64,000 nucleotides of DNA, taken from contig NZ_CP053590.1 of NCBI RefSeq assembly GCF_013365535.1, positions 1,912,501 to 1,976,500 on the forward strand, read 5' to 3'. Shown here piece after piece: positions 9,102 to 17,950 of this stretch (positions within the stretch are counted from its first letter, which is position 1; every line of letters starts with the position of its first letter). Both the position numbers and the translations under genes were made by a program. This DNA is from Aquimarina sp. TRL1. GTDB taxonomy: Bacteria; Bacteroidota; Bacteroidia; Flavobacteriales; Flavobacteriaceae. A model generated the notes under the pieces. The model made no database searches. It saw only the letters and a list, made by a program, of their open reading frames with translations, and was not told the DNA's origin.

Positions 9102-10124
9102 TTATTTTTGATCAGACCATTCATTTACCCAGTTGGATACGATTTGTGCCCAATCTTCATTGTCATTAAGACAAGGTACGGTAGTAAAGGTGTCTCCCCC
9201 TACTTCGTGAAAAATTTCTTCTCCCTCCATTGCAATTTCTTCTAAGGTTTCTAAGCAGTCAGAAACGAAGGCAGGAGTGACAATCGCCATATTTTTAATA
9301 CCGCTTTTCCCCATTCTTTCGATGGTTCTGTCAGTATAGGGCTGTAACCAGGGGTCAAACCCTAATCGAGATTGAAAAGAAGTTGAATAAGAACCTTCTT
9401 TTAAGTTGAGTTTTTTAGCAACTTCTTCTGTTGTTTTCAGGCATTGATGACGGTAGCAAAATTGATGTGCCTTAGAAGGAGTATTACAGCATGATCCGTC
9501 TATTTTGCAATGAGATTTCGTAATGTCACTTTTTCTGATATGTCTTTCCGGAACACCGTGATATGAAAACAATAAATGCTCATAGTTCTTGTCTTTTAAG
9601 CTTTCTGCAATACTCTTGGATAAAACCTCAATATACTCAGGCTTGTTGTAAAAAGCAGGAAGATCACTAAGTGTCATATCGGGAAAATGTGCAGCTCTGA
9701 TTTCTTCTGCAAGGACAAGAATAGTCTCAGTTGTAGCCATTGCGAATTGAGGATATAGAGGAATGATAAGCACATCAGTGACTCCCTGATCATGTAGTTC
9801 CTGTAATCCTTTTTTGATATTCATTGATCCATATCGCATCGCTAAACCGATAGGGATGGATGTCTTTTCCGAGACCTTCTGCTGCAGCCTTTCAGAAATC
9901 ACAATAAGGGGAGAACCTTCTTCCCACCATATTTTTTCATAAGCCGCTGCAGATTTTTTGGGACGGGTATTAAGAATAATCCCCTTGACAAGTAAAATAC
10001 GAGCCCATAAAGGGACATCAATTACTCTTGGGTCCATTAAAAATTCGCCTAGGTATTTTTTTACATCTTTGGGGTTTGTACTATCTGGTGATCCCAGATT
10101 GACAAGGAGAACTCCTTTGCTCAT
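9102..10124 (-). CDS. hemH: ferrochelatase
   Basis: This 340-residue enzyme inserts Fe(II) into protoporphyrin IX. The start is the ATG giving MSKGVLLVNLGSPDS; the frame also has a TTG four codons upstream. The active-site His lies in LLFSYHGVPERH (H189). A cysteine-rich stretch (C206, C212, C213, C223, C228), as in ferrochelatases with a possible iron-sulfur or metal site, precedes SFQSRLGFDPWLQPYT. Its neighbour downstream is the MATE gene, then hemJ. Confidence 0.95.
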   Translation of the reverse strand: MSKGVLLVNLGSPDSTNPKDVKKYLGEFLMDPRVIDVPLWARILLVKGIILNTRPKKSAAAYEKIWWEEGSPLIVISERLQQKVSEKTSIPIGLAMRYGSMNIKKGLQELHDQGVTDVLIIPLYPQFAMATTETILVLAEEIRAAHFPDMTLSDLPAFYNKPEYIEVLSKSIAESLKDKNYEHLLFSYHGVPERHIRKSDITKSHCKIDGSCCNTPSKAHQFCYRHQCLKTTEEVAKKLNLKEGSYSTSFQSRLGFDPWLQPYTDRTIERMGKSGIKNMAIVTPAFVSDCLETLEEIAMEGEEIFHEVGGDTFTTVPCLNDNEDWAQIVSNWVNEWSDQK

Positions 10125-10344
10125 CTTCAAAAACAATTTTAATGAGGCAAAAATACAAACTATTGGTTGTATTGTAGTGAAAAAGTAATAAGACTTATTA
10201 ATGATGGTATTAAGAAATAATTGATAAATAGCATCTTGGGCAAAGTATTATGTGCTAATGAAAACATATTTTTCGTTAAAACCAGAGGAAGTAATAGCTG
10301 GATGTGTAGAAATTAGTATTTTTAGAACATAAAAACAGAAAGCA

Positions 10345-10509
10345 ATGAAAAGAATAATTTTAGATGTAGAGAAAGAAAAACTGCCTTTTCTTTTAGAGCT
10401 ATTAGATCAGTTCGAATTTGTTTCCGTAATTAATGATGAGACAGAAGGTGATAAAGGAATGTATGATTCGATTGTTTCTCTGCAAAAAGGAGAAGGGATT
10501 CCTAAATAA
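10345..10509 (+). CDS. small acidic protein, antitoxin-like, unknown
   Basis: A 54-residue ORF begins MKRIILDVEKEKLPFLLELL and contains FEFVSVINDETEG; it ends with QKGEGIPK. The layout (short beta strand, helix, VxV strand, acidic tail) resembles small orphan antitoxin-like proteins common in Bacteroidota. No toxin ORF follows: the next 100 bases are empty and then the AraC gene converges from the other strand. The function is unknown. Confidence 0.6.
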   Translation: MKRIILDVEKEKLPFLLELLDQFEFVSVINDETEGDKGMYDSIVSLQKGEGIPK

Positions 10510-10610
10510 AACAATCTTAGTAGGAATACATGAAGGATTACATTAGAAATGAATTTTTCTTTTCTAAGAAACCATTGTGTAGTAACATTTCGATTGTCAG
10601 ATAAAAATAA

Positions 10611-11501
10611 TTAGCTTAAACTGGTAATGTATTTTTTAGGTGTTGTTCCGAACTTCTTTTTAAACGCTGCGATAAAATGACTTGCTGTACTATAGCCTAC
10701 TTTTAGACCGACCTCATTGACATTATAACTTCCAGAAGCTAGAAGTTTTCGTGCCATTTCCATCTTATAATCAAAAAGGAAACTGTAAACAGGCTCTCCG
10801 TAAATTTGCTTAAAACCATCTTTTAATTTTTTCAAAGAAAGTCCTATTTCATTAGATAATTCCTGAAGTGTAGGAGGTTCTGCCATTCGGGCAATAATAA
10901 TTTCTTTAGCCTTTCTTATTTTCAAAACATTTTCTTCGTCTACCAGAAAAGGGCATTGCTCTATATCGGTATCTTCTGTTCTGTTGAAATAGAGACTTAA
11001 TAGTTCATATATCTTTCCTTTAAAATATAATTGTTTAATAGATTGGTGTAGGCTGTAATTGATGATTTGATTAAGTACTACAGACATCGAAGGAGAAGTA
11101 ACTCCATCAGAATAGTATTTTTTGTCACGGTTTCCTACACCTAAAAAAGGAATGTAGTCAGCTTCTTTAGAAAAAAGAGAATGAAACTTTTGAATAGAGA
11201 TCAAAATAGATATCAGTGCCGAACCTTTTTCCATTTCCAGGTTCATTGGCAAATCCCGTTGCGGATTATAAAGAAGTAAAGAATGATCTTTAGTTAGCCC
11301 GATAGCATAGCTTCCATTGTTGAAATTGAATTTGGTACTTCCTTTTAAACAAAAATGAAATTGAATAAAACTACTGTCTATTTCACGTATAACACATTGA
11401 CTGTTATCGGTTTTATTTTGGAATTTCAAAATGAAAAAGCCTTCTTCTATTTTTGTTTCTTCTAAAATCCCTGGAGCGTTATTTTTTAATTCAATTTCCA
11501 T
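10611..11501 (-). CDS. AraC-family transcriptional regulator
   Basis: This 296-residue protein has an N-terminal sensor domain of about 190 residues and a C-terminal AraC double helix-turn-helix. The DNA-binding half includes PTLQELSNEIGLSLKKLK, then YKMEMARKLLASG and VGYSTASHFIAAFKKKFGTTPKKY, the classic second-helix signature. It is divergent from hemA with about 200 bases between the starts. A regulator at this place next to hemA is common in Flavobacteriia, so control of heme genes is plausible; the ligand is unknown. Confidence 0.92.
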   Translation of the reverse strand: MEIELKNNAPGILEETKIEEGFFILKFQNKTDNSQCVIREIDSSFIQFHFCLKGSTKFNFNNGSYAIGLTKDHSLLLYNPQRDLPMNLEMEKGSALISILISIQKFHSLFSKEADYIPFLGVGNRDKKYYSDGVTSPSMSVVLNQIINYSLHQSIKQLYFKGKIYELLSLYFNRTEDTDIEQCPFLVDEENVLKIRKAKEIIIARMAEPPTLQELSNEIGLSLKKLKDGFKQIYGEPVYSFLFDYKMEMARKLLASGSYNVNEVGLKVGYSTASHFIAAFKKKFGTTPKKYITSLS

Positions 11502-11706
11502 CGTTATAAAATATTATCTATTTAGAATGAGTCTAAACTGTGAAACCGAAAATCGTTGGAATCCCTACAAAAATAAGGGATTTTTATGATTATTAGGTAG
11601 AAATAACCTCAGAAAACCACCTTTGCGTTATTTTAAATTCCTCTGGCGTTATTTTTTACAAAGGAAGAGGAATACTTTTGTAAAGGAAAAATATAGAATA
11701 CGATTA

Positions 11707-12957
11707 ATGGAGTCCCAGTTAAGAGCAAAAGGAGCGAGTTTTTATACGATTGGATTGAGCTACAAGAAGGCTGATGCAGAAACAAGAGGTCATTTTAGTA
11801 TCCCAGAAGATGCTAAAGTCACAATTCTTAATGAAGCTAAAAAACAAGGTATAGAGGTATTACTTGTTACTTCGACTTGTAATCGTACAGAACTACACGG
11901 ATTTGCTCAACACCCTTTTCAGCTGATAAAATTACTATGTGAACATACGCAAGGAACGATAGAAGAATTCGAGAAAGTGGCTTATGTACATAAAAATAGT
12001 AAGGCAGTTCATCATTTATTTAGAGTAGGGACAGGATTGGATAGTCAGATTTTGGGAGATTTTGAAATTATCAGTCAATTAAAGAAAGGGTTTAAAACCT
12101 CTAAGCAAGAAGGTATGACCAATCCATTTTTAGAGCGTTTGATCAATGCAGTTATTCAGGCAAGCAAACGCGTTAAAAATGAAACGCAAATTTCTTCAGG
12201 CGCTACTTCTGTTTCGTTTGCTTCAGTACAATATATGCTAAATAATGTACAGGATATTTCTCATAAGAAAATCTTGTTATTCGGAACGGGAAAAATCGGA
12301 CGGAATACATGTGAAAACCTTATTAAACATACTAAGAATGATCATATTGTTCTGGTTAACAGAACAAAAGATAAGGCAGAAAAAATCGCTGGTAAGTTTA
12401 ATCTGATCGTAAAAGATTATGAGAATCTGGAAGAAGAAGTAAATACGGCAGATATACTGATTGTTGCTACAGGAGCGCATAAACCTACCATTACAAAAGA
12501 GATGATCAATAGAGAAAAACCACTATTGATTTTGGATTTATCGATTCCCAGAAATGTAGCTGCAGACGTAGAAGAACATGCAGCAGTTTCTCTTATCCAT
12601 TTGGATTACTTGTCTAAGATGACAGATGATACGCTGGAGAAAAGAAAACAATATATTCCTCAAGCAGAGGCCATTATTGAAGAAATAAAAGAGGAATTCG
12701 ATAGTTGGCTGCAAACCAGAAAATTTGCACCAACCATCAAAGCGTTAAAAAATAAACTATCCACGTTTAAGGACTCTGAAATAGAACTTCAAAGAAAGAA
12801 GATTTCTGATTTTAATGAAGAACAGGCAACGATTATTAGCGATCGAATTATCCAAAAAATCACCAATCATTTTGCTAATCATCTTAAAGATGAAAATATT
12901 TCGGCAGATGAAAGTATTGAGCTGATAAAAAAGGTATTTCAACTTCAAAAGCAATAA
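11707..12957 (+). CDS. hemA: glutamyl-tRNA reductase
   Basis: This 416-residue enzyme reduces glutamyl-tRNA to glutamate-1-semialdehyde, the first committed step of the C5 heme route. The start is the ATG giving MESQLRAKGASFYTIGLSYKKA; the longer frame from 11623 begins with a basic stretch not typical of the family. The catalytic cysteine is C58 in STCNRTELHG. The substrate motif GLDSQILGDFEI and the NADPH-binding FGTGKIGRN follow, with a C-terminal dimerisation helix. It heads the hemA-hemC-hemD-hemE series, with hemC beginning two bases after its stop. Confidence 0.94.
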   Translation: MESQLRAKGASFYTIGLSYKKADAETRGHFSIPEDAKVTILNEAKKQGIEVLLVTSTCNRTELHGFAQHPFQLIKLLCEHTQGTIEEFEKVAYVHKNSKAVHHLFRVGTGLDSQILGDFEIISQLKKGFKTSKQEGMTNPFLERLINAVIQASKRVKNETQISSGATSVSFASVQYMLNNVQDISHKKILLFGTGKIGRNTCENLIKHTKNDHIVLVNRTKDKAEKIAGKFNLIVKDYENLEEEVNTADILIVATGAHKPTITKEMINREKPLLILDLSIPRNVAADVEEHAAVSLIHLDYLSKMTDDTLEKRKQYIPQAEAIIEEIKEEFDSWLQTRKFAPTIKALKNKLSTFKDSEIELQRKKISDFNEEQATIISDRIIQKITNHFANHLKDENISADESIELIKKVFQLQKQ

Positions 12958-12959
12958 TT

Positions 12960-13880
12960 TTGACAAGAACTATTCGTATCGGAACCAGAGATAGTGAACT
13001 TGCCTTATGGCAAGCGAATACTGTTAGAGAGCAGCTCGAGAAATCAGGGTATACAACCACATTAGTTCCTGTTAAGTCTACAGGAGATATTGTACTGGAT
13101 AAACCCCTTTATGAATTAGGAATTACAGGTATTTTTACTAAAACATTGGATGTTGCTATGCTTAATGGGGATATTGATATTGCAGTACACTCCATGAAAG
13201 ATGTGCCTACGGCCTTACCCAAAGGAATTGTCGAAGCAGCAGTGTTAAAAAGAGCTGCAACGCAAGATATTTTGGTGCATAAAGGACTGGATTTCTTAGA
13301 TAATAAAGGAATAATTGCTACAGGAAGCCTTCGAAGAAAAGCGCAATGGCTTCATCGATATCCTGAGCATACAGTAGTGGATCTTCGAGGAAATGTCAAT
13401 ACCAGAATGAAGAAGTTAGAAGACAATGATTGGAATGGTGCCATTTTTGCCGCAGCGGGTCTACAGAGAATTAATCTTACTCCTGATAATTTTATAGATT
13501 TGGACTGGATGATTCCAGCACCTGCTCAGGGAGCAATGTTAGTTGTAGCAAAAGAAGAAGATGCATTTTGTCTGGAAGCACTATCGCTTCTAAACGATAA
13601 AGAAACACAAGAATGTGTAGCTATAGAACGAGATTTTCTACGCACTTTAGAAGGAGGGTGTACCGCTCCTATTGGTGCATTAGCGAGTAAAGTAAATGAT
13701 GTGGAATACCGGTTTGAAGGAGCGTTGTTTAGTCTTGACGGAACTCAAAAAATTCAGGTAGAAGAAACATTTTCTTTAGGAAAACACGAAGGCTTGGGAA
13801 AAAAACTGGCAGAGAAACTGTTGGATGAAGGAGGGAAGGAATTAATGAAAGAAATAAAAGAAATTCTTAAGAAAGATTGA
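12960..13880 (+). CDS. hemC: hydroxymethylbilane synthase (porphobilinogen deaminase)
   Basis: This 306-residue enzyme polymerises four porphobilinogens. The dipyrromethane cofactor cysteine is C234 in EGGCTAPIGA. The catalytic Asp lies in HSMKDVPT, and ATGSLRRKAQWL and DLRGNVNTR are the pyrrole-binding loops. The start must be TTG at 12960 (reading MTRTIRIGTRDSELALWQAN), because no ATG exists before residue 67. The gap to the hemA stop is two bases and the stop overlaps the hemD start, so translation is probably coupled. Confidence 0.95.
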   Translation: MTRTIRIGTRDSELALWQANTVREQLEKSGYTTTLVPVKSTGDIVLDKPLYELGITGIFTKTLDVAMLNGDIDIAVHSMKDVPTALPKGIVEAAVLKRAATQDILVHKGLDFLDNKGIIATGSLRRKAQWLHRYPEHTVVDLRGNVNTRMKKLEDNDWNGAIFAAAGLQRINLTPDNFIDLDWMIPAPAQGAMLVVAKEEDAFCLEALSLLNDKETQECVAIERDFLRTLEGGCTAPIGALASKVNDVEYRFEGALFSLDGTQKIQVEETFSLGKHEGLGKKLAEKLLDEGGKELMKEIKEILKKD

Positions 13881-14545
13881 ATGAATACCTAAGCATATTA
13901 TCTACTAAAAAGCTGAAAAAAGAACAATTACACCAGCTATTTCAGCAAAAGGTTAGGTATTCTGAATATAGTGCCATAAAAATAACGTTTATTGATTTTG
14001 AATATAGCAGTTTTGTGAAAAATGGAATTTTCACAAGTGTAAATTCGGTCAATTCCGTTTTAAAAAAAAGAATACAGGTTGAAACTGCTTTTTGTGTAGG
14101 AGAAAAAACAAAAAAAAGATTAGAAACACAGGCTATTCAGGTAGCGGTTACCGAGCGTAATGCACGAAATCTGGCAGAGAGATTGGTAGAAAAATACAGA
14201 GGAGAACAGTTTACCTTTTTTTGTGGAAAAGAAAGAAGAGATGAATTGCCGGCGATTTTGTTAGCAAATAAGGTGAAGTTTGATGAGGTGGTGACCTATA
14301 CTACCAGTAAAATCATTAAGGAGTTTGATACACAATTTGATGTTGTTTTGTTTTTTAGCCCATCAGGAGTTAAGAGTTTTGTAAGAAAAAATAATCTACA
14401 GAATACCCTGGTATTTTGTATTGGCAATACCACTGCTTCGGAGGCAAAAAAACACACTGATATGGTGGTAGTAGCCAATACTCCAACAGTGGAAGGAGTA
14501 CTTGATCAGGTACTTTACTTCATCAGTAATGGTGTAGATAAGTGA
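13877..14545 (+). CDS. hemD: uroporphyrinogen-III synthase
   Basis: This 222-residue protein cyclises hydroxymethylbilane to uroporphyrinogen III. The family is poorly conserved in sequence, but its two-lobe pattern is visible: ILSTKKL at the start, IFTSVNSVNSV, FCVGEKTKKRLE, FFCGKERRDELP, VVLFFSPSGVKSF and FCIGNTTASEAKK. The start is TTG at 13877, overlapping the hemC stop as TTGA; no in-frame ATG precedes the conserved part. The position between hemC and hemE supports the call. Confidence 0.9.
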   Translation: MNEYLSILSTKKLKKEQLHQLFQQKVRYSEYSAIKITFIDFEYSSFVKNGIFTSVNSVNSVLKKRIQVETAFCVGEKTKKRLETQAIQVAVTERNARNLAERLVEKYRGEQFTFFCGKERRDELPAILLANKVKFDEVVTYTTSKIIKEFDTQFDVVLFFSPSGVKSFVRKNNLQNTLVFCIGNTTASEAKKHTDMVVVANTPTVEGVLDQVLYFISNGVDK

Positions 14546-14577
14546 AAGGAATAAAAAAATAATTAATAAAATATATG

Positions 14578-14589
14578 CTGCATATGCAG
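14578..14589. promoter_or_regulatory. perfect 12-bp palindrome before hemE
   Basis: CTGCATATGCAG ends 14 bases before the hemE start, in the 57-base hemD-hemE gap. It may be a protein-binding site or simply chance. No promoter match lies with it. Confidence 0.25.
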
Positions 14590-14602
14590 TATCAGAAGAG
14601 AA

Positions 14603-15631
14603 ATGATAAAGAACGATTTATTTTTAAGAGCGTTAAAGGGAGAAACAGTATCAAGACCTCCAGTATGGATGATGCGTCAGGCAGGAAGGTATTTACCTGA
14701 GTTCAGAGCACTAAAAGAAAAGTATGATTTTTTTACAAGATGTAGAACTCCGGAATTAGCGGCAGAGATCACGGTACAGCCTATAGATATTATTGGTCCG
14801 GATGCAGCAATTCTGTTTAGTGATATCCTGGTGATACCACAGGCAATGAACATTGAAGTAGAGATGAAAGATGGTGTCGGACCATGGTTGCCTAATCCGG
14901 TTCGTACTATGGCAGACGTAGATAAGGTAGTTGTACCGGATGTGCACGAAGAACTGGGGTATGTTTTTGACGCAATTAAGTTGACAAAAGAACAATTGGA
15001 CAACAGAGTTCCTTTAATTGGTTTTGCAGGTTCTCCATGGACTATTTTATGTTATGCAGTACAAGGACAGGGATCTAAAAACTTTGATCAGGCAAAAGGA
15101 TTGTGTTTTTCTCAGCCTCAAGCAGCGCATAAATTATTACAAAAAATTACAGATACTACCATAGCATATCTAAAAGCCAAAGTAGCGACAGGAGTAAATG
15201 CAGTGCAAATTTTTGATAGTTGGGGAGGAATGTTATCCCCGGTAGATTATCAAGAGTTTTCGTGGAAATACATCCAGCAGATTGTAGATGCCTTAAAAGA
15301 TGAAACTGAAGTTATTGTTTTCGGAAAAGGATGTTGGTTTGCATTAAAAGAAATGGCAGAATCAGGAGCTTCAGCTATTGGAGTAGACTGGACATGCTCA
15401 GCCAGAAATGCGAGATATTTAAGTGGAGGGAATATTACACTACAAGGAAATTTTGATCCTTCGAGATTATTATCGCCTCCGGGAGAGATTAAAAAGATGG
15501 TTAAGCAGATGATTGATGCATTTGGCAAAGATCGATATATTGCTAATTTAGGACATGGTATTTTACCCAATATTCCTGTGGATAATGCCAGAGCTTTTGT
15601 AGATGCGGTCAAAGAGTATGGAACATACTAA
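14603..15631 (+). CDS. hemE: uroporphyrinogen decarboxylase
   Basis: This 342-residue enzyme removes four carboxyls from uroporphyrinogen III to give coproporphyrinogen III. The N-terminal substrate motif [18 protein letters not shown] is intact, as is the [19 protein letters not shown] segment with its catalytic Asp. [13 protein letters not shown] and the C-terminal [11 protein letters not shown] also match the family. It follows hemD after 57 bases and precedes the EI24-domain gene and hemF. Confidence 0.97.
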   Translation: MIKNDLFLRALKGETVSRPPVWMMRQAGRYLPEFRALKEKYDFFTRCRTPELAAEITVQPIDIIGPDAAILFSDILVIPQAMNIEVEMKDGVGPWLPNPVRTMADVDKVVVPDVHEELGYVFDAIKLTKEQLDNRVPLIGFAGSPWTILCYAVQGQGSKNFDQAKGLCFSQPQAAHKLLQKITDTTIAYLKAKVATGVNAVQIFDSWGGMLSPVDYQEFSWKYIQQIVDALKDETEVIVFGKGCWFALKEMAESGASAIGVDWTCSARNARYLSGGNITLQGNFDPSRLLSPPGEIKKMVKQMIDAFGKDRYIANLGHGILPNIPVDNARAFVDAVKEYGTY

Positions 15632-15714
15632 CAGATGCGAATTATAGTATAAATCGACTGTTTTTGTATCCATTTTATAAGGGGCTTTTTTGTTTATCAA
15701 TTACGAAGTAATAT

Positions 15715-16491
15715 ATGTTTAAAAACATTTTATCTGGAATTAAATCTTATTTTGGGACAGTATCGTTAATCTCAAAATTGAAATTGTGGAAGTATTTTGC
15801 AATTCCGATTTTGATCAGTTTTCTGTTGGGAGGTGTTTTTATTGCATTGGCATATTTTCTGGCTTCTCCGTTAGGAATGCTCATATCCAAAATATGGGTA
15901 TGGGAATATGGAAAAGAAACATTTACTTCTATCAGTGTGTACCTGGGAGGCTTTCTTGTTATTGTAATGGGAATTGTCGTGTATAAGCATATTGTAATGG
16001 CTTTATCAGCACCATTTATGAGTCCGGTTTCTGAGAAAGTAGAACGGCATTTGGTCGGAGATATATCACATATACACAGACAGACAACCTTTAGAGCACA
16101 ATTATTAAGAGGAATTAGGATCAATATAAGAAACCTGATACGAGAGCTCATTTTTATTTTACCCCTTGTTGTTTTAAGTCTGATTCCTGTGGTTGGGATA
16201 GTCGCTACAATTTTGATTTTTGTAGTACAGGCGTACTATGTTGGTTTTGGGAATATGGATTATACAATGGAACGACATTTTTCATATAAAGACAGTATCG
16301 AATTTGTCAGAAAACATAGAGGAGTAGCCATAGGAAATGGTCTTCTGTTTATGCTGATGTTATTTATTCCAGTACTGGGATTTATTTTTACATTACCCAT
16401 TTCGGTGGTAGCCGCTTCTACAGAAACGGTACGGGTATTGAAAAATGAGAAAAAATTTGAAGGAACCACCTTGGAAACTAAAGAAATATGA
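15715..16491 (+). CDS. EI24-domain (CysZ-like) membrane protein
   Basis: This 258-residue inner-membrane protein has about four to five hydrophobic segments (about 28-52, 75-95, 142-172, 205-235). It matches the EI24/CysZ type through SAPFMSPVSEKVERHLVG and the YYVGFGNMDYTMERH block. CysZ proteins carry sulfate, but in Flavobacteriia this paralogue is regularly placed between hemE and hemF, so a porphyrin-related role may be inferred. Its stop overlaps the hemF start by four bases. Confidence 0.85.
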   Translation: MFKNILSGIKSYFGTVSLISKLKLWKYFAIPILISFLLGGVFIALAYFLASPLGMLISKIWVWEYGKETFTSISVYLGGFLVIVMGIVVYKHIVMALSAPFMSPVSEKVERHLVGDISHIHRQTTFRAQLLRGIRINIRNLIRELIFILPLVVLSLIPVVGIVATILIFVVQAYYVGFGNMDYTMERHFSYKDSIEFVRKHRGVAIGNGLLFMLMLFIPVLGFIFTLPISVVAASTETVRVLKNEKKFEGTTLETKEI

Positions 16492-17390
16492 AAGAAAAAT
16501 TTTATCAATATATTCAGGAGTTACAGGATACTATAACAGCTTCTTTAGAGAAGATAGATGGGAAAGCTACCTTTAAACAAGATATTTGGGAGCGGGCAGA
16601 AGGTGGAGGAGGAAGAACAAGAGTGATAGAGAATGGAGCTGTTTTTGAGAAAGGGGGAGTGAATATTTCGGCAGTACACGGACCATTACCAAAGACAATG
16701 CAGCAGTATTTCAAGGTTGGAGATGTAGATTTTTTTGCCTGTGGGTTATCTCTGGTAATCCATCCCAAAAGTCCAATGGTACCTACAGTACATGCTAATT
16801 GGAGATATTTTGAAATGTATGACAAACAAGGAGCTATTGTCGATAGCTGGTTTGGAGGAGGGCAGGACTTAACACCTTATTATCTGTTCGAGGAAGATGC
16901 GCAACATTTTCATCAGGTGTGCAAAGATGCTTGTGATAAACATGATACTACTTTTTATCCTGCGTATAAAGAAAAATGTGATACCTATTTTTATAACGCG
17001 CATCGAGGAGAAGCAAGAGGAGTAGGAGGATTGTTTTTTGACTACTGTAAGAAAACAGAAACAAAAACAATGGAAGACTGGTATGCCTTTGTTACGGAAG
17101 TAGGAAATAGTTTTTTGCAGGCGTATTGTCCTATTGTAGAGAGAAGAAAAGAACTTCCGTTTACCCAGGAACAAATCGATTGGCAGGAGATCAGAAGAGG
17201 ACGATATGTGGAGTTTAACCTTGTCCATGATAAGGGTACTTTATTCGGGTTAAAAACAAACGGACGTATCGAAAGTATCTTGATGAGTCTTCCCCCCAGA
17301 GTACAATGGCGATATGATCACCATCCCGAAGAAGGAAGTAGTGAGAATGACCTGATTTCTGTGCTAAAAGCACCGAGAACATGGGTGTAA
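16488..17390 (+). CDS. hemF: oxygen-dependent coproporphyrinogen-III oxidase
   Basis: This 300-residue enzyme oxidatively decarboxylates coproporphyrinogen III to protoporphyrinogen IX. Signature parts are AVHGPLPKTMQQYF, HANWRYFEMYD, WFGGGQDLTPYYLFEED, ARGVGGLFFDY and the C-terminal RRGRYVEFNLVHDKGT and IESILMSLPP. It overlaps the EI24 gene by ATGA. Aerobic HemF together with HemJ fits an aerobic organism. Confidence 0.97.
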   Translation: MKEKFYQYIQELQDTITASLEKIDGKATFKQDIWERAEGGGGRTRVIENGAVFEKGGVNISAVHGPLPKTMQQYFKVGDVDFFACGLSLVIHPKSPMVPTVHANWRYFEMYDKQGAIVDSWFGGGQDLTPYYLFEEDAQHFHQVCKDACDKHDTTFYPAYKEKCDTYFYNAHRGEARGVGGLFFDYCKKTETKTMEDWYAFVTEVGNSFLQAYCPIVERRKELPFTQEQIDWQEIRRGRYVEFNLVHDKGTLFGLKTNGRIESILMSLPPRVQWRYDHHPEEGSSENDLISVLKAPRTWV

Positions 17391-17445
17391 TATCATAATT
17401 ATCGTTAATAAAGAGAGCTCCTGATATATTTTTGGTAACTTTATT

Positions 17446-17500
17446 GGTGCCGCTAGAAAGAGTATAATGCCTCGAGGCTTGTCTGGAGTAGTTTACGGAG
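17446..17500. repeat. degenerate interspersed repeat, copy C
   Basis: It starts GGTGCCGCTAGAAAG, contains the perfect palindrome GCCTCGAGGC (17469-17478) and ends with GGAGTAGTTTACGGAG. The first part aligns with copy A at 4755 and the last part with copy B at 22021. It lies 3' of hemF. Confidence 0.5.
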
Positions 17501-17548
17501 TTGATCATGCGTTGAGATTGTCTGGTGGTATCCTTAAAGAATTCGGGT

Positions 17549-17950
17549 ATGAGAACTTCTATTTTTGTTTTTCTGGCAGTAGTTATATGTGGATGCGCTA
17601 TCGAGTTGCCTCCTACCACAGATAACATCAATAAAATTTTTGAATCAAAAGATTTTACTTTTGCCTTTATTAATTCAGAAGGAAACGAAAAATCCTTAAG
17701 TTTTGTCAATGATTATTTAGTCTATAAGAGTGAAGCTCCTACCTACAGAAGAGAGGTTACCTATCAGGAAGTAGTATTAATTAACCGCTTTATTCAGGAA
17801 CTGTTGGATGATCATCAAAACGATATAACCTCAGATAAAAGTGCCTATTATAAGGTATATAATACAGCTTATAAAATAAGGATGTACCCAAAACAGCTAG
17901 GTGAAGAAAGGTTCATGGAGCTGCTTTCATTTTTAAAATTAGTGGACTGA
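17549..17950 (+). CDS. small lipoprotein, unknown
   Basis: This 133-residue protein starts at the ATG giving MRTSIFVFLAVVICGCAIEL, a signal peptide ending in a lipobox-like ICGC, so it is probably lipidated and exported. The mature part is about 115 residues with no recognised domain; YRREVTYQEVVLINRFIQELL is the most regular stretch. A GTG eight codons upstream is in frame but less likely. It converges with the CarboxypepD_reg gene and overlaps its 3' end by 12 bases. Confidence 0.7.
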   Translation: MRTSIFVFLAVVICGCAIELPPTTDNINKIFESKDFTFAFINSEGNEKSLSFVNDYLVYKSEAPTYRREVTYQEVVLINRFIQELLDDHQNDITSDKSAYYKVYNTAYKIRMYPKQLGEERFMELLSFLKLVD

